DNA of 64,000 nucleotides from Oscillospiraceae bacterium (GCA_022793685.1 JAAWDI010000011.1:121052-185051), one strand, 5' to 3'. Positions 16,596 through 28,048 are shown, counted from the first letter of the stretch. Notes: generated by a model not told the origin, from the sequence alone. Translations and numbers: made by a program.

Positions 16596-18155
16596 ATGGC
16601 CATGGGTTCTCTGCCACTGAATCAAATCATATGCGGTGACTGTAAAGATATTTTAAAAACCTTTCCAAATGAATCGGTTGACCTGATTGTCACCTCGCCG
16701 CCTTATGCAGACAACCGCAAAAACACATACGGTGGAATTCCAGCCAATCAATATGTCAAGTGGTTCCTCCCCATGTCAAAAGAACTTCTCCGTGTATTAA
16801 AGCCAACCGGTACTTTTATCCTGAATATCAAGGAAAAGGTTGTTGATGGTGAACGCAGCACCTATGTTTTAGATTTGATTTTAAAAATGCGACAGCAAGG
16901 ATGGCTTTGGACTGAGGAATTTATCTGGCACAAAAAAAACTGCTACCCTGGAAAATGGCCAAATCGGTTCAGAGATGCTTGGGAACGGTGTCTGCAATTC
17001 AATAAAACGCGCAATTTTAATATGTATCAGGATTCTGTGAAGGTTCCGATTGGCTCTTGGGCTGATTCCAGACTTAAAAATCTCAGTAAGACCGACCTGA
17101 TTCGAGATGAAACAAAAAACCAGAGCGGCTTTGGGAAAAAAGTGGTAAATTGGGTCGGTAAAGAAACCGTATATCCCACAAACGTACTACATTTGGCAAC
17201 TGAATGTACCAACAAAAACCACAGCGCCGCTTTTCCGGAAGGCCTTCCAAAATGGTTTATCAAACTATTTACACAGCCTGGCGATGTTGTTTTAGACCCA
17301 TTTGTAGGGTCTGGAACGACCTCAAAAGTGGCAAAAACCTTAGACCGCAATTACATAGGAATTGATAAAGAAACGGAGTATTGCTTTATGGCCAGACAGC
17401 AAATAGAAGGCATACAGGCTTTGGATAGAGATATAATTATTGACTTTATCAACGACCATATCTCAGAATTTCACGAAAAGCGTCTGCATGCAGTTAAAAA
17501 GTTAAATATTGAAACAATTTTAAAACGAAAAAATCCATACTTATTTAAAGCAAAAAGTATCACCACTTGTGAGGAATTAGTGCGTTCCTTAACCGATGCA
17601 TATCTTTCTTCTCAGGAGGAGACGATTTTCGGAGAATTTTTAGAAAAGCTCGCCATTTTTGTTTGCCATGAAACTATGGGGGGCTTCAAATCCGGCATGA
17701 CAGGAATTGATTTGGAAATCGACAGAGGAACGACCCGATATATTATTTCCATTAAGTCCGGCCCGAATTGGGGAAATAGCAGCCAAATCAAAAAAATGAA
17801 AGACAATTTTACCACTGCCAAAAAAATCCTCCGAACGCAAAATGTGGAACTTAACGTAGTCCCTATCAATGGTTGCTGTTATGGAAGGGACGATAAGCCA
17901 GATAAAGGAGATTATTTTAAGTATTGTGGACAAAGGTTTTGGGCCTTTGTGTCAGGCGATGATGATTTTTATCTGGATATTATTGAGCCACTGGGACACC
18001 AGGCCAGAGAAAGAAACGATGCGTTTTTGGAGGAATATGGAAAACTAATTAATAAACTAACTCTCTGTTTCATCCAAGAATACTGTCTGCCCGATGGTGC
18101 AATTGATTGGGAAAAAATTGTGAAGCTTAACAGCCAAAAACGTTTGCCTGGCTGA
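16596..18155 (+). CDS. Fused DNA methyltransferase-restriction endonuclease (single-chain type II R-M)
   Basis: A 519-aa protein. Residues ~8-275 are a beta-class amino-methyltransferase: catalytic motif TSPPY (33-37) comes before the AdoMet motif DPFVGSGTT (234-242), the order found in N4-cytosine or N6-adenine enzymes. Residues ~285-519 look like a PD-(D/E)xK-type nuclease: GIDLEI with D372, then YIISIKSGPNWGNSSQ with K387, resembling PmeII-like type II endonucleases. Methylation and cleavage in one chain would make a self-contained R-M system. The gene reads as roughly 40% G+C against ~58-60% in its neighbours and is rich in AAA, ATT and TTA codons, so it was probably acquired. The ATG at 16596 has GGAG upstream. 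No separate specificity or controller gene is present. Nuclease activity is inferred. Confidence 0.8.
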   Translation: MAMGSLPLNQIICGDCKDILKTFPNESVDLIVTSPPYADNRKNTYGGIPANQYVKWFLPMSKELLRVLKPTGTFILNIKEKVVDGERSTYVLDLILKMRQQGWLWTEEFIWHKKNCYPGKWPNRFRDAWERCLQFNKTRNFNMYQDSVKVPIGSWADSRLKNLSKTDLIRDETKNQSGFGKKVVNWVGKETVYPTNVLHLATECTNKNHSAAFPEGLPKWFIKLFTQPGDVVLDPFVGSGTTSKVAKTLDRNYIGIDKETEYCFMARQQIEGIQALDRDIIIDFINDHISEFHEKRLHAVKKLNIETILKRKNPYLFKAKSITTCEELVRSLTDAYLSSQEETIFGEFLEKLAIFVCHETMGGFKSGMTGIDLEIDRGTTRYIISIKSGPNWGNSSQIKKMKDNFTTAKKILRTQNVELNVVPINGCCYGRDDKPDKGDYFKYCGQRFWAFVSGDDDFYLDIIEPLGHQARERNDAFLEEYGKLINKLTLCFIQEYCLPDGAIDWEKIVKLNSQKRLPG

Positions 18156-18174
18156 CCCGCTTCGACTTCATCAA

Positions 18175-18221
18175 GAAACAGGAGGAGACGTCTTATTCAG
18201 ACGTCTCCTCCTGTTTCTTTT
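18175..18221. terminator. Terminator between the R-M gene and gyrA
   Basis: A long perfect inverted repeat (18175-18192 with 18200-18217, 7-base loop). The plus strand continues with CTTTTTCATT, so it best serves the R-M gene; gyrA ends immediately beside it on the other strand. Confidence 0.85.
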
Positions 18222-20744
18222 TCATTCCATTTCAGAATCGTCGCCTTCGGCGGGCTCCTCCTCCGGCTCCTCATGCTCGGTCAGGGCAAGAGAAATGACC
18301 TGCACGCCGTCGGCAAGGCGCATCAGGATAACGCCCTGCGCTGCGCGGCCGTAGAGGTTTACGCTCTCCGCCGCCATGCGGATAATAACGCCGTCGTTGG
18401 TAATCATCAGCACGTCCTCGTCGCCATGCACCACCTTGACGCCGGCCACTTTGCCCGTCTTCTGGGTGATTTGATAGTTCTTCAGACCCATGCCGCCTCG
18501 GTGCTGCGGCTCGCCGCCGTCGCCGCGGAGATACTCGCCCAGCGCCGTACGCTTGCCGTATCCGTTTTCGGTGACGGTGAGCAGTGCGCCGCCCTCCTCG
18601 CAGCGGACAGCACCCACCACATAATCGTCTTGACGCAGGCGGATACCGCGGACGCCCATGGCGTCCCGACCCATAGGCCGCACATCCTGTTCGCTGAAGC
18701 AGATGGCGGAGCCGTTATGGGTGGCAATCAGAATATTCTGGCTGCCATCGGTCTGCTGTACGGAAATCAGCTCGTCGCCCTCGTCCAGCGTGATGCACCG
18801 GATGCCCGCCTTGCGGGTGGTACGGATGGCGGTGAGCTGGAGGCGCTTCACCGTGCCGTTACGGGTAATCATGAACAGGAAGTGGTCGTCGTCGAACTCC
18901 TCCACACGAATCATGGCGGTGACCTTTTCGCCGCTCTCCACCGGAAGGACGTTGACGATATTGGTGCCCTTCGCGGTGCGGCCCGCCTCCGGAATCTGAT
19001 AGCCCTTCCGGTGGTGTACCCGACCCCGATTGGTAAAGAAGAGAATATGGTCGTGGGTGGAAGCGGTGAACAGAGTTTCCACCACGTCTTCCTCCTTCAG
19101 GGTCTGGGCAGTGATGCCCTTGCCGCCTCGGTGCTGGGTGCGGTAGGTAGACACCGGCAGACGCTTGATGTAACCTGCCGCCGTCAGGGTAAAAACGCAG
19201 TTTTCTTCTTCAATCAAATCCTCAATGTCAATGTCGTCCTCTGCAAAGCCGATTTCGGTCTTGCGGTCATCGCCGTACTTGTCCCGAATTTCAATCAGCT
19301 CATCCTTCAGAACGCCGCGGAGCAGGTTCTCATCAGAGAGCAGACTTTGATAGTAGGCGATGCGCGCCTCAATTTCCTTGTACTCGTTCTCCAGCTTTTC
19401 ACGGTCAAGGCCCTGAAGCGCTTTCAGGCGCATGTCCAGAATAGCCTGCGCCTGTACCTCGTCCAGCCCGAAGCGCTCCATCAGCTTTTCCTTGGCGTCG
19501 TCATAGGCACTGCGAATGATATGAACGACTTCGTCAATGTTGTCCTGTGCAATGAGCAGGCCTTCCAATAAGTGAGCGCGCTCCTCCGCCTTCTTGAGGT
19601 CATACTGCGTCCGACGGGTGATGACCTCCTCCTGGAAGGCGATATACTCGTCCAAAATCTCCCGCAGGGTGAGAATGCGGGGCTGTTTCTGGTCGTTCAC
19701 CAGCGCCAGCAGGACAATGGCAAAGGTGGTCTGCATCTGGGTCTGGGCAAACAGGCGGTTCAGCGTCACCTGAGGGTTGGCGTCCTTTTTCAGCTCGATA
19801 ACGATGCGCATGCCCTTTTTACCGTCGGACTCGTCCCGCAGGCCGGAGATGCCGTCCAGCCGCTTGTCTTTCACCTGTTCGGCGATATTTTCCACCAGCC
19901 GGGCTTTGTTGACTTGATAGGGCAGTTCTGTGACGATGATGCGGGTGCGGTTCTGGCCGAACTCCTCCATTTCAGTGCGGGCGCGCACCCGAATATGACC
20001 CTTGCCGGTGGCGTAAGCCGCCCGAATGCCGCTGCGCCCCATAATGATGCCGCGGGTGGGGAAGTCGGGGCCTTTGATATGCTCCATCAGGTCTTCCAGA
20101 CTTGCCTCCGGATTTTCCAGCACGCAGATAACCGCGTCAATGACCTCCCGCAGGTTATGGGGCGGGATATTGGTGGTCATACCCACGGCGATGCCGGAGG
20201 AACCGTTTACCAGCAGGTTCGGGAAACGGGAGGGGAGCACACGGGGCTCCTGAAGTTCCTCGTCAAAGTTGGGGTCCCAATCCACGGTCTCCTTGTCGAT
20301 GTCCCGCATCATTTCGTTGGTCAGCTTGGCCATGCGGGCTTCGGTATAACGGTAAGCAGCCGGGGGGTCGCCGTCCACGCTGCCGAAGTTGCCGTGGCCG
20401 TCCACCAGTGGGTAGCGCATGGAAAAGTCCTGCGCCAAACGCACCATGGCATCGTACACCGACGCATCGCCGTGGGGGTGGTACTTACCAAGCACGTCGC
20501 CCACGCAGGTGGCCGACTTTTTGAAGGCCTTATCGCTGGTCAGGCCGGTTTCATACATGGAGTAGAGAATACGGCGGTGCACCGGCTTCAGGCCGTCGCG
20601 AACGTCGGGCAGCGCACGGCCTACAATAACGGACATGGCATACTCAATGTATGCGTTTTCCATCTCGTGTTCCAGATTGATTTCTACAATCTTCTGGTCG
20701 GGATAAGAAATATCCTTGCTGTCATAGTGGTTTTTTGTTGCCAT
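18222..20744 (-). CDS. gyrA: DNA gyrase subunit A
   Basis: An 840-aa breakage-reunion subunit of DNA gyrase. Conserved: [26 protein letters not shown], active-site tyrosine Y133 in YRYTEARM, GyrA-box-containing C-terminal beta-pinwheel, and an acidic tail ([16 protein letters not shown]). The quinolone-resistance-determining region reads [11 protein letters not shown], so the residue equivalent to E. coli Ser83 is alanine (A94) and the Asp87 equivalent is kept. AAGGAGGG lies before ATG 20744. It is the last gene of the dnaN-yaaA-recF-remB-gyrB-gyrA run, 13 bp behind gyrB. Confidence 0.98.
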   Translation of the reverse strand: MATKNHYDSKDISYPDQKIVEINLEHEMENAYIEYAMSVIVGRALPDVRDGLKPVHRRILYSMYETGLTSDKAFKKSATCVGDVLGKYHPHGDASVYDAMVRLAQDFSMRYPLVDGHGNFGSVDGDPPAAYRYTEARMAKLTNEMMRDIDKETVDWDPNFDEELQEPRVLPSRFPNLLVNGSSGIAVGMTTNIPPHNLREVIDAVICVLENPEASLEDLMEHIKGPDFPTRGIIMGRSGIRAAYATGKGHIRVRARTEMEEFGQNRTRIIVTELPYQVNKARLVENIAEQVKDKRLDGISGLRDESDGKKGMRIVIELKKDANPQVTLNRLFAQTQMQTTFAIVLLALVNDQKQPRILTLREILDEYIAFQEEVITRRTQYDLKKAEERAHLLEGLLIAQDNIDEVVHIIRSAYDDAKEKLMERFGLDEVQAQAILDMRLKALQGLDREKLENEYKEIEARIAYYQSLLSDENLLRGVLKDELIEIRDKYGDDRKTEIGFAEDDIDIEDLIEEENCVFTLTAAGYIKRLPVSTYRTQHRGGKGITAQTLKEEDVVETLFTASTHDHILFFTNRGRVHHRKGYQIPEAGRTAKGTNIVNVLPVESGEKVTAMIRVEEFDDDHFLFMITRNGTVKRLQLTAIRTTRKAGIRCITLDEGDELISVQQTDGSQNILIATHNGSAICFSEQDVRPMGRDAMGVRGIRLRQDDYVVGAVRCEEGGALLTVTENGYGKRTALGEYLRGDGGEPQHRGGMGLKNYQITQKTGKVAGVKVVHGDEDVLMITNDGVIIRMAAESVNLYGRAAQGVILMRLADGVQVISLALTEHEEPEEEPAEGDDSEME

Positions 20745-20757
20745 TTCTCATCCCTCC

Positions 20758-22968
<2,211 letters not shown>

Positions 22969-22984
<16 letters not shown>

Positions 22985-24093
22985 ACGCCGCCTCCCGCCT
23001 GAACGGCCCCGTTCGATACGTGAAACAGGGCGCAGTCTCCGCTAAAATCCGCTTTATCGCAGCAGGTGATGAACACCTGTCCGCCGGAAATCCGGTTGAG
23101 CACAAAATCCTGCCGCCTGCCGTCCAGCTCGGACAGTACATCGTCCAAAAGCAACACTGGCCACTCGCCGCTGTCGGCGTAAAATATTTCGCGGGTGCCC
23201 AGCTTCAGAGAAAGAGCCGCTGTTCTGGTCTGCCCCTGGCTGGCAAATTGACGGGCGTTCTGGCCGTCAATTTCCACCGTCAGGTCGTCCTTATGGGGGC
23301 CGGACAGGCATTGACGGGCGTCCAGCTCTGCTCGCCGGTGACTCTCCTGGTGGGCGAGCAGGGCGGGCAGCAGGTCTTTGGGCGGCGCCTCCGGGTCGGA
23401 AATGGTTTTTACTGTCTCATACCGCAGGGACAATATTTCCCGCCCTCCGGAAAAGTCCTTGTGAATAGGGGGCGCGCTTTCCCGCAGGCGTTTGACAAAG
23501 TGAGCGCGGTAATGAATGAGAACGGCCCCCGTTTGCGCCATACGCAGGTCAAAATCGTCCAGGGTATCCAGCAGGGAAGGGTTCTCGCTGTAATCTCGCA
23601 AAATACGGGTCTTGTGTTCATAAAGGCGTTTGTACTCTGCAAGCGCGGCCGCATAACGGGGCCGAAGCTGGCAGATGCAGTCGTCCAAAAACCGCCGACG
23701 GGCAACCGCTCCCTCCCGAATGAGGGTTAAGTCCTCCGGACAGAAAAGTACGGTTTTCAATGTATCGGACAGCTCCGACGCTGTTTTCAGCCGCACGCCG
23801 TTGCGGAAAAGCTGCCGCCGCTGGCCGTTTGCCAACTTGGCCTCCACGGTGTAAAGCCTATCGCGGGCTTGCAGCTCTGCCTTGATAAAGGCGTGCTCTA
23901 CTCCAAATTGAATCAGTTCCCGGTCATACCGCGCGCGGTGAGACCTTGCGCCGCTCAAATAGCCGATGGCCTCCAACAGATTGGTTTTTCCCTGTGCGTT
24001 TTCCCCATATATGACGTTTACGTTGGGAGAAAAGGATACTTCTGTGTGGAGGTAGTTGCGAAAAAAGTCCAGTTCAATGGAGCGGACAATCAT
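22969..24093 (-). CDS. recF: DNA replication and repair protein RecF
   Basis: A 374-aa SMC-like ATPase that helps load RecA at gapped DNA and stalled forks. Walker A GENAQGKT is at residues 30-37, the N-terminal motif MIVRSIELDFFRNY is typical, and the signature LSLKLGTREIFY plus the Walker B region WPVLLLDDVLSELDGRRQ are present in the last third. It overlaps the upstream S4 protein gene by four bases (ATGA) and remB by 16, all on the minus strand. Length is standard. Confidence 0.97.
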
Positions 24094-24305
24094 ACCACCA
24101 CCAGCTCAATTTGACCGGCTATGCAAACCACGTCGCCGGGGCGTATTTTTCTGCCCCGCTGGGTGCAGGTCTCGCCGTTTAGCGTCACCTGTCCCGACTG
24201 AATCAACTCCTTGGCTGCGCCGCCGGTGGGCGCGATTCCCTCGAATTTTAAGAGAGCCTGCAATTCAATGTATTCTGTTGTGATTTGGACGCGATGCGAT
24301 TCCAT
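24090..24305 (-). CDS. yaaA: S4-domain RNA-binding protein YaaA
   Basis: A 71-aa protein consisting of one S4 RNA-binding domain: LQALLKFEGIAPTGGAAKELIQSGQVTLNG with the following TQRGRKIRPGDVV. It is the YaaA/RlbA protein that lies between dnaN and recF in most Firmicutes and probably binds ribosomal RNA. AAGGATG precedes the ATG, and the stop overlaps recF by four bases. It lies 33 bp behind dnaN. Confidence 0.92.
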   Translation of the reverse strand: MESHRVQITTEYIELQALLKFEGIAPTGGAAKELIQSGQVTLNGETCTQRGRKIRPGDVVCIAGQIELVVV

Positions 24306-24338
24306 ACAATCATCCTTATCAATCCGTGGCCGTATTTT

Positions 24339-25451
24339 TTACTCTCCCGCCTTCAGCCGCACTGGAAGCACCATATACAGGAACTTCTCACTGCCGTCGG
24401 TAGGCAGAATCAGGCAGGGAGCCACGCCGGTGGTCAACTCCAACCGTATCCGGTCGGCCGGAGCCGCTTTCAGGGCGTCCATCAGGTATTTGTTGTTAAA
24501 GCCGATTTCCAGCCCGCCGCCGTCGCCGTCAATGGGGCAAAGGTCATGGGCGTCGCCCAGAGCCGTCTTGGTGGCAATGCGTAATTCTCCGTCCCCAAGC
24601 AAGCAGCGCAGAGGGCTTTTCAGCTTATCGCTGATAATAAGGCTTACACGGTCGATGGCAGAGAGAAGCGCACGGGTGTCGCCCTCCACCTGAACAGAAT
24701 TATTTTTTGGAATGGCGTTGCGGTAGGCCAAAAATTCACCCTCCAGCCGGCGGGACACCAGCATGGTGTCGCCTGCTTTGAACATCACATGACGGGCGCC
24801 CTGAATGATGGAGATAGTCTCGTCCGTATCTCCGCATATTTTTTCCACCTCGTTGAGGGCCGCGCCCGGCACCACAAATGAAAAAGCGTCCTCTCCCTCT
24901 TTCTTTTCAATCTCCTCATGACGCAGGGCAAGACGATAGCCGTCTACGGAAACAACTGTCAGGCCGTTTTCCTCCACTTCAAAAAGGGAGCCGGTGTGAA
25001 TGGGACGGCTTTCGTTGTCTGAAACGGCAAACAAAGTGCCGGAAATCATGGCCTTCAGGTCGGACTGCTTCAGAACAACGGTATTCTGATACTCCACCAT
25101 GGGCAGCTCCGGGAACTCCTCTGGGTCGGTGCCCATGATATTGAACTCCGCCATGCCGCACTTGATATTGACCATGTAGTTTTCCGCAGAAAATACCACT
25201 ACATCGTCAGGCAGCTTGCGGACAAGGTCGCAGAACAGCCGGGCAGACAGCACCAACGAGCCTTTCTTCTCAATGCCGGCGGGTACAATGGTTCTGATGC
25301 CGGTCTCCAGGTTATAGCCGGTCAGGCGCAGGTCGTCTCCCGCTTCGATGAGGATACCCTCCAGCGCCGGAATGGCACTCTTGGGGCTGACGGCGCGGGC
25401 TGCGGTGTTGAGGGCCGCTTGCAGTAGCGCCTTTTCACAGGAAAATTTCAT
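24339..25451 (-). CDS. dnaN: DNA polymerase III beta sliding clamp
   Basis: A 370-aa ring-forming processivity clamp with three repeated domains. The N-terminal MKFSCEKALLQAALNTAARAV and SAIPALEGILIEA, and the C-terminal MVLPVRL motif of the protein-binding pocket, are characteristic. Length fits (366-380 aa). The ribosome site GGAGG lies 12-13 bases before the ATG, somewhat far. It is the first gene of the block downstream of oriC and may be transcribed from dnaA or from its own promoter in the origin region. Confidence 0.98.
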   Translation of the reverse strand: MKFSCEKALLQAALNTAARAVSPKSAIPALEGILIEAGDDLRLTGYNLETGIRTIVPAGIEKKGSLVLSARLFCDLVRKLPDDVVVFSAENYMVNIKCGMAEFNIMGTDPEEFPELPMVEYQNTVVLKQSDLKAMISGTLFAVSDNESRPIHTGSLFEVEENGLTVVSVDGYRLALRHEEIEKKEGEDAFSFVVPGAALNEVEKICGDTDETISIIQGARHVMFKAGDTMLVSRRLEGEFLAYRNAIPKNNSVQVEGDTRALLSAIDRVSLIISDKLKSPLRCLLGDGELRIATKTALGDAHDLCPIDGDGGGLEIGFNNKYLMDALKAAPADRIRLELTTGVAPCLILPTDGSEKFLYMVLPVRLKAGE

Positions 25452-25540
25452 GGGATGATGTTCCTCCGTTTCGTCTGTTTCTCTCTCCGGCAGAGGAAAG
25501 GAGAGGATAATTAGGTATTTTCGTAATAGTATTAGAGCGG

Positions 25541-25556
25541 GTGGAAAAGTGGAAAA
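25541..25556. repeat. Tandem GTGGAAAA pair, copy 1
   Basis: GTGGAAAAGTGGAAAA, an 8-bp unit twice without gap, on the dnaN side of the DnaA boxes. Identical to the copy at 25678-25693. Confidence 0.75.
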
Positions 25557-25648
25557 GTTGAAAATTCTTTAGAAAGACAAGAGAAAACAAGTGCAGGGTG
25601 GGTGTGGAGAAAAAAGAGGGAAAAAATCGAATTTGTGGAGAAATGAGG

Positions 25649-25657
25649 TTATCCACA
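25649..25657 (+). promoter_or_regulatory. Consensus DnaA box
   Basis: TTATCCACA, the canonical DnaA-binding 9-mer. Confidence 0.85.
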
Positions 25658-25677
25658 CCACAGGTTTTCCTTTTCCA

Positions 25678-25693
25678 GTGGAAAAGTGGAAAA
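25678..25693. repeat. Tandem GTGGAAAA pair, copy 2
   Basis: The same 16 bases as copy 1, 137 bp away. CTTTTCCA just before it makes this copy part of a hairpin-forming palindrome. Confidence 0.75.
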
Positions 25694-25698
25694 GCAGG

Positions 25699-27012
25699 TT
25701 ATTCATACCGGGCGTTGATGTTGGCTGTGATGTCCTTGACAATTTCTGCAATTTCAGGAGACTGCTTGACCTGTTTTTCAATGCGGTCTATGGAATGGAG
25801 AACCGTTGTATGGTCCCGATTGCCAAATTCTTTGCCGATTTCTTTTAGGGAAAGGGTGGTCAATCGGCGGATTTGGTACATGGCTATCTGCCGGGCCTGC
25901 GCGGTGTCCTTGGTACGGCTTTGGCCGCGGAGGGCGTCCGCTTCTATGTTATAGAATTTGCAGACCTCTTCAATGATAACGTCGGAGGTGGGCAGCACGT
26001 CGGACTTATCCCGAAACATATCACGCACGGCGCGGGAGACGGTGTTTACGTCCACGTTATCGCCCAGAAGCTGCTGATAGGCCAGAAGCTTGTTGACGGT
26101 GCCCTCCAGCTGCCGCACGTTGGCTGTAACGTTTTCGGCGATGTACTGAATGACGCCGTCCGGCAAAGAGATGCCAAGATGAATGGCCTTATTTTTGATG
26201 ATGGCCATTCTTGTTTCATAGTCCGGCGGCTGAATATCTACGGGAAGTCCCCACTCAAAGCGGGTTTTTAAGCGTTCCTCCAGCCGAAGCATATCCTTGG
26301 GCGGCCGGTCGGAGGTGAGGACAATCTGGCGCTTTGCTTCATATAGGGTGTTGAAGGTATGAAAAAATTCCTCCTGCGTGGATTCCTTGCCTGCAATGAA
26401 CTGTACGTCGTCCATCAGAAAAACGTCGGCAAAGCGGTACTTCTCACGGAACTCCTGATTGCGGCCCTCTCGGATTGCCTGAATCAATTCGTTGGTGAAG
26501 GTATCGCCTTTGATGTAAATAATGCGGTAATCGGGATGCTGCTCATGAATTTTATGAGCGATTGCATACAACAGATGTGTTTTTCCAAGGCCCGACTCGC
26601 CGTAGATAAACAGGGGATTATAGCTTTCGCCCGGCCGGTCTGCCACGCTGAGGGCGGCGGCATGGGCAAATTTGTTACTGGAACCGACCACAAAATTGTC
26701 AAAGGTATATCCCTCGCTGCCGGGAAGAAAATTGCTTTTTTTACCGGAACGGTAGCTTTCCAGTTCTCCTTCGCCCAATACCTTTACCTCAAAGTCGGCA
26801 GAGAACAGCTCATGGAGGGCTTTCTGCACAGAGGGAATATAGCGGGTGGTGATAACGTCCTTTTTCCAATCGGACGGCGTATGAATGATAAATGTATTTT
26901 CCGTCAGGGCTACGGCGGTCACATCGTCGAACCAGGTGTTGATGGTGGTGGCGGTCATCTCCTGCTCCATCAAGGTGCGGACATGGTTCCAAATTTCAAT
27001 GGGAGAATTCAT
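25699..27012 (-). CDS. dnaA: Chromosomal replication initiator protein DnaA
   Basis: A 437-aa AAA+ initiator. N-terminal DnaD/DnaB-interaction domain (1-80), short linker, AAA+ core with Walker A GESGLGKT (138-145), Walker B VFLMDDVQFI (about 207-216), and the C-terminal helix-turn-helix with signature GNRDHTTVLHSI. Start at 27012 (MNSPIEIWNHV) has AGGAGG seven bases upstream; the frame is open 35 codons further but those run through the promoter and leader hairpin. The gene reads towards oriC and dnaN. The leader carries an intrinsic-terminator-like hairpin. Confidence 0.98.
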   Translation of the reverse strand: MNSPIEIWNHVRTLMEQEMTATTINTWFDDVTAVALTENTFIIHTPSDWKKDVITTRYIPSVQKALHELFSADFEVKVLGEGELESYRSGKKSNFLPGSEGYTFDNFVVGSSNKFAHAAALSVADRPGESYNPLFIYGESGLGKTHLLYAIAHKIHEQHPDYRIIYIKGDTFTNELIQAIREGRNQEFREKYRFADVFLMDDVQFIAGKESTQEEFFHTFNTLYEAKRQIVLTSDRPPKDMLRLEERLKTRFEWGLPVDIQPPDYETRMAIIKNKAIHLGISLPDGVIQYIAENVTANVRQLEGTVNKLLAYQQLLGDNVDVNTVSRAVRDMFRDKSDVLPTSDVIIEEVCKFYNIEADALRGQSRTKDTAQARQIAMYQIRRLTTLSLKEIGKEFGNRDHTTVLHSIDRIEKQVKQSPEIAEIVKDITANINARYE

Positions 27013-27038
27013 GATGTTCCTCCTGTATGTGGACAAAT

Positions 27039-27067
27039 AAAAAAGGCGGGGGAAAAGGGTTCCCCCG
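27039..27067 (-). terminator. Intrinsic terminator/attenuator in the dnaA leader
   Basis: CGGGGGAA (27047-27054) and TTCCCCCG (27060-27067) form an 8-bp stem with a 5-base loop; on the minus strand it is followed after CC by six T (27039-27044). It lies downstream of the dnaA promoter and upstream of the ribosome site, so it would end part of the dnaA transcripts early. Confidence 0.6.
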
Positions 27068-27087
27068 GTGGGTATTTTATTAGAGAT

Positions 27088-27117
27088 ATTATAACAAAAA
27101 GTAGAGGCAGATTTCAA
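27088..27117 (-). promoter_or_regulatory. Promoter of dnaA
   Basis: Minus-strand TTGAAA (27112-27117) and consensus TATAAT (27088-27093) with an 18-bp spacer, giving a leader of about 70 nt. Confidence 0.7.
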
Positions 27118-27278
27118 TGGTTTTACTCGAATTTTGTTGGGAATACCTATATAAATATAAAAGGTTTTTTATCAGCTGCCTTGTAGAAAAGGTAAATGCA
27201 ATTCGCTATATCTTGTGTGACGTACTTAAAAGCGAAAGAAAACAGCCAAAAAGGGGAGAAAAACAGGCAAAATAATGG
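27118..27278. other. A+T-rich spacer between dnaA and rpmH promoters
   Basis: About 160 bp of clearly A+T-rich sequence with no open frame and no consensus DnaA box. It could be the second, dnaA-upstream half of a bipartite origin as in Bacillus, but no box array supports that here. Confidence 0.4.
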
Positions 27279-27308
27279 TTGACAGGCTTGTTTTTCATAC
27301 GCTATAAT
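27279..27308 (+). promoter_or_regulatory. Promoter of rpmH-rnpA
   Basis: Consensus TTGACA (27279-27284) and TATAAT (27303-27308), spacer 18. Just after the expected start is a hairpin GCACTCTG/CAGAGTGC (27316-27339) without a T run, probably a 5'-end stabilising stem. Confidence 0.85.
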
Positions 27309-27432
27309 AGCTGGTGCACTCTGCGGAAGTACAGAGTGCCATAAAAAGACAACCGCGGTGCATGTCGTGCGCCGTTGTGGTGCGCTGGAGGTTTTCCGGC
27401 CTTTGGCGCAAAAACGATTGGGAGGTGTCTTT

Positions 27433-27567
27433 ATGCTTCGTACCTATCAGCCCAAAAAGCGTCAGCGCTCCAAGGAGCACGGTTTCCGCAAGCGCATGGC
27501 TACGCGCAATGGCCGCAAGGTTCTGGCCCGCCGCCGTGCAAAGGGCCGCGCCCGCCTCACCCACTAA
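27433..27567 (+). CDS. rpmH: 50S ribosomal protein L34
   Basis: A 44-aa very basic protein, [18 protein letters not shown] onward, ending GRARLTH, the universal L34 pattern and length. GGAGGTG sits six to eight bases before ATG 27433. In-frame sequence upstream of this ATG is the leader, not part of the protein. It is followed by a hairpin GGGGCGG/CCGCCCC (27610-27640) lacking a T run, which may partly stop or process the transcript before rnpA and so keep L34 output above RNase P protein. Confidence 0.97.
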   Translation: MLRTYQPKKRQRSKEHGFRKRMATRNGRKVLARRRAKGRARLTH

Positions 27568-27700
27568 TTAAACGGGTGGACGGTCTCATAACGGAATAAA
27601 GAAAAACAAGGGGCGGAGAAACATAAGCTTTCACCGCCCCTGCAAAGCATGGGCAGAAAAAAGGGGACAAGTTGTCTTTTCAGACGGGGATGGAGCGAAC

Positions 27701-28048
27701 GTGAAGCAAATCATATCCATGAAAAAAAATCACGAGTTCCGCCGCGTCTATGGAAAAGGCGTCAGCGCTGCCACCGGTACGCTGGTGCTATACTGCCGTA
27801 AAAACAGGTTGGATGTGAACCGGCTTGGTCTGACGGTAGGCACCAAGGTGGGTTGCGCGGTGGTGCGCAACAGGGTGCGCCGCCGCCTGCGGGAAATATA
27901 CCGCCTTCAAAGGGAGACCCTTCAAACCGGATACGACCTTGTAATTGTAGCGCGGGGAAGGGCCGCCGACGCATCTTATCAAGCGTTGCTGCGGGACTTT
28001 AAACAGCTGACGAAAAAGCTGCGCCTTTTGAGGGAAAAGACATCATGA
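27701..28048 (+). CDS. rnpA: Ribonuclease P protein component
   Basis: A 115-aa basic protein subunit of RNase P, which trims tRNA 5' ends. It has KKNHEFRRVYGKG at the start and the RNR motif GCAVVRNRVRRRLREIYR, the P RNA-binding signature, around residues 45-65. GTG at 27701 is the likely start (GGAG six bases upstream); ATG 27719 is a weaker alternative. It overlaps yidD by four bases and is in the universal rpmH-rnpA-yidD-yidC order. Confidence 0.96.
   Translation: MKQIISMKKNHEFRRVYGKGVSAATGTLVLYCRKNRLDVNRLGLTVGTKVGCAVVRNRVRRRLREIYRLQRETLQTGYDLVIVARGRAADASYQALLRDFKQLTKKLRLLREKTS

Larger units (their letters stand above)
25452..25698. other. Replication origin region (oriC) between dnaA and dnaN
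   Basis: A 247-bp gene-free, A+T-rich stretch. It holds one consensus DnaA box TTATCCACA (25649-25657), two near-boxes TGTGGAGAA (25603-25611 and 25634-25642, minus orientation TTCTCCACA), and two identical tandem pairs of GTGGAAAA (25541-25556 and 25678-25693), whose complement TTTTCCAC is itself close to the DnaA box. A run TAATAGTATTAG (25524-25535) resembles DnaA-trio repeats. Location between dnaA and dnaN matches the Bacillus/Clostridium unwinding region. The exact unwinding site is inference. Confidence 0.8.

Noticed and set aside
27610..27640. Full terminator between rpmH and rnpA
   Set aside because: The GGGGCGG/CCGCCCC stem has no T run behind it in either direction, so at most a partial stop or processing site.
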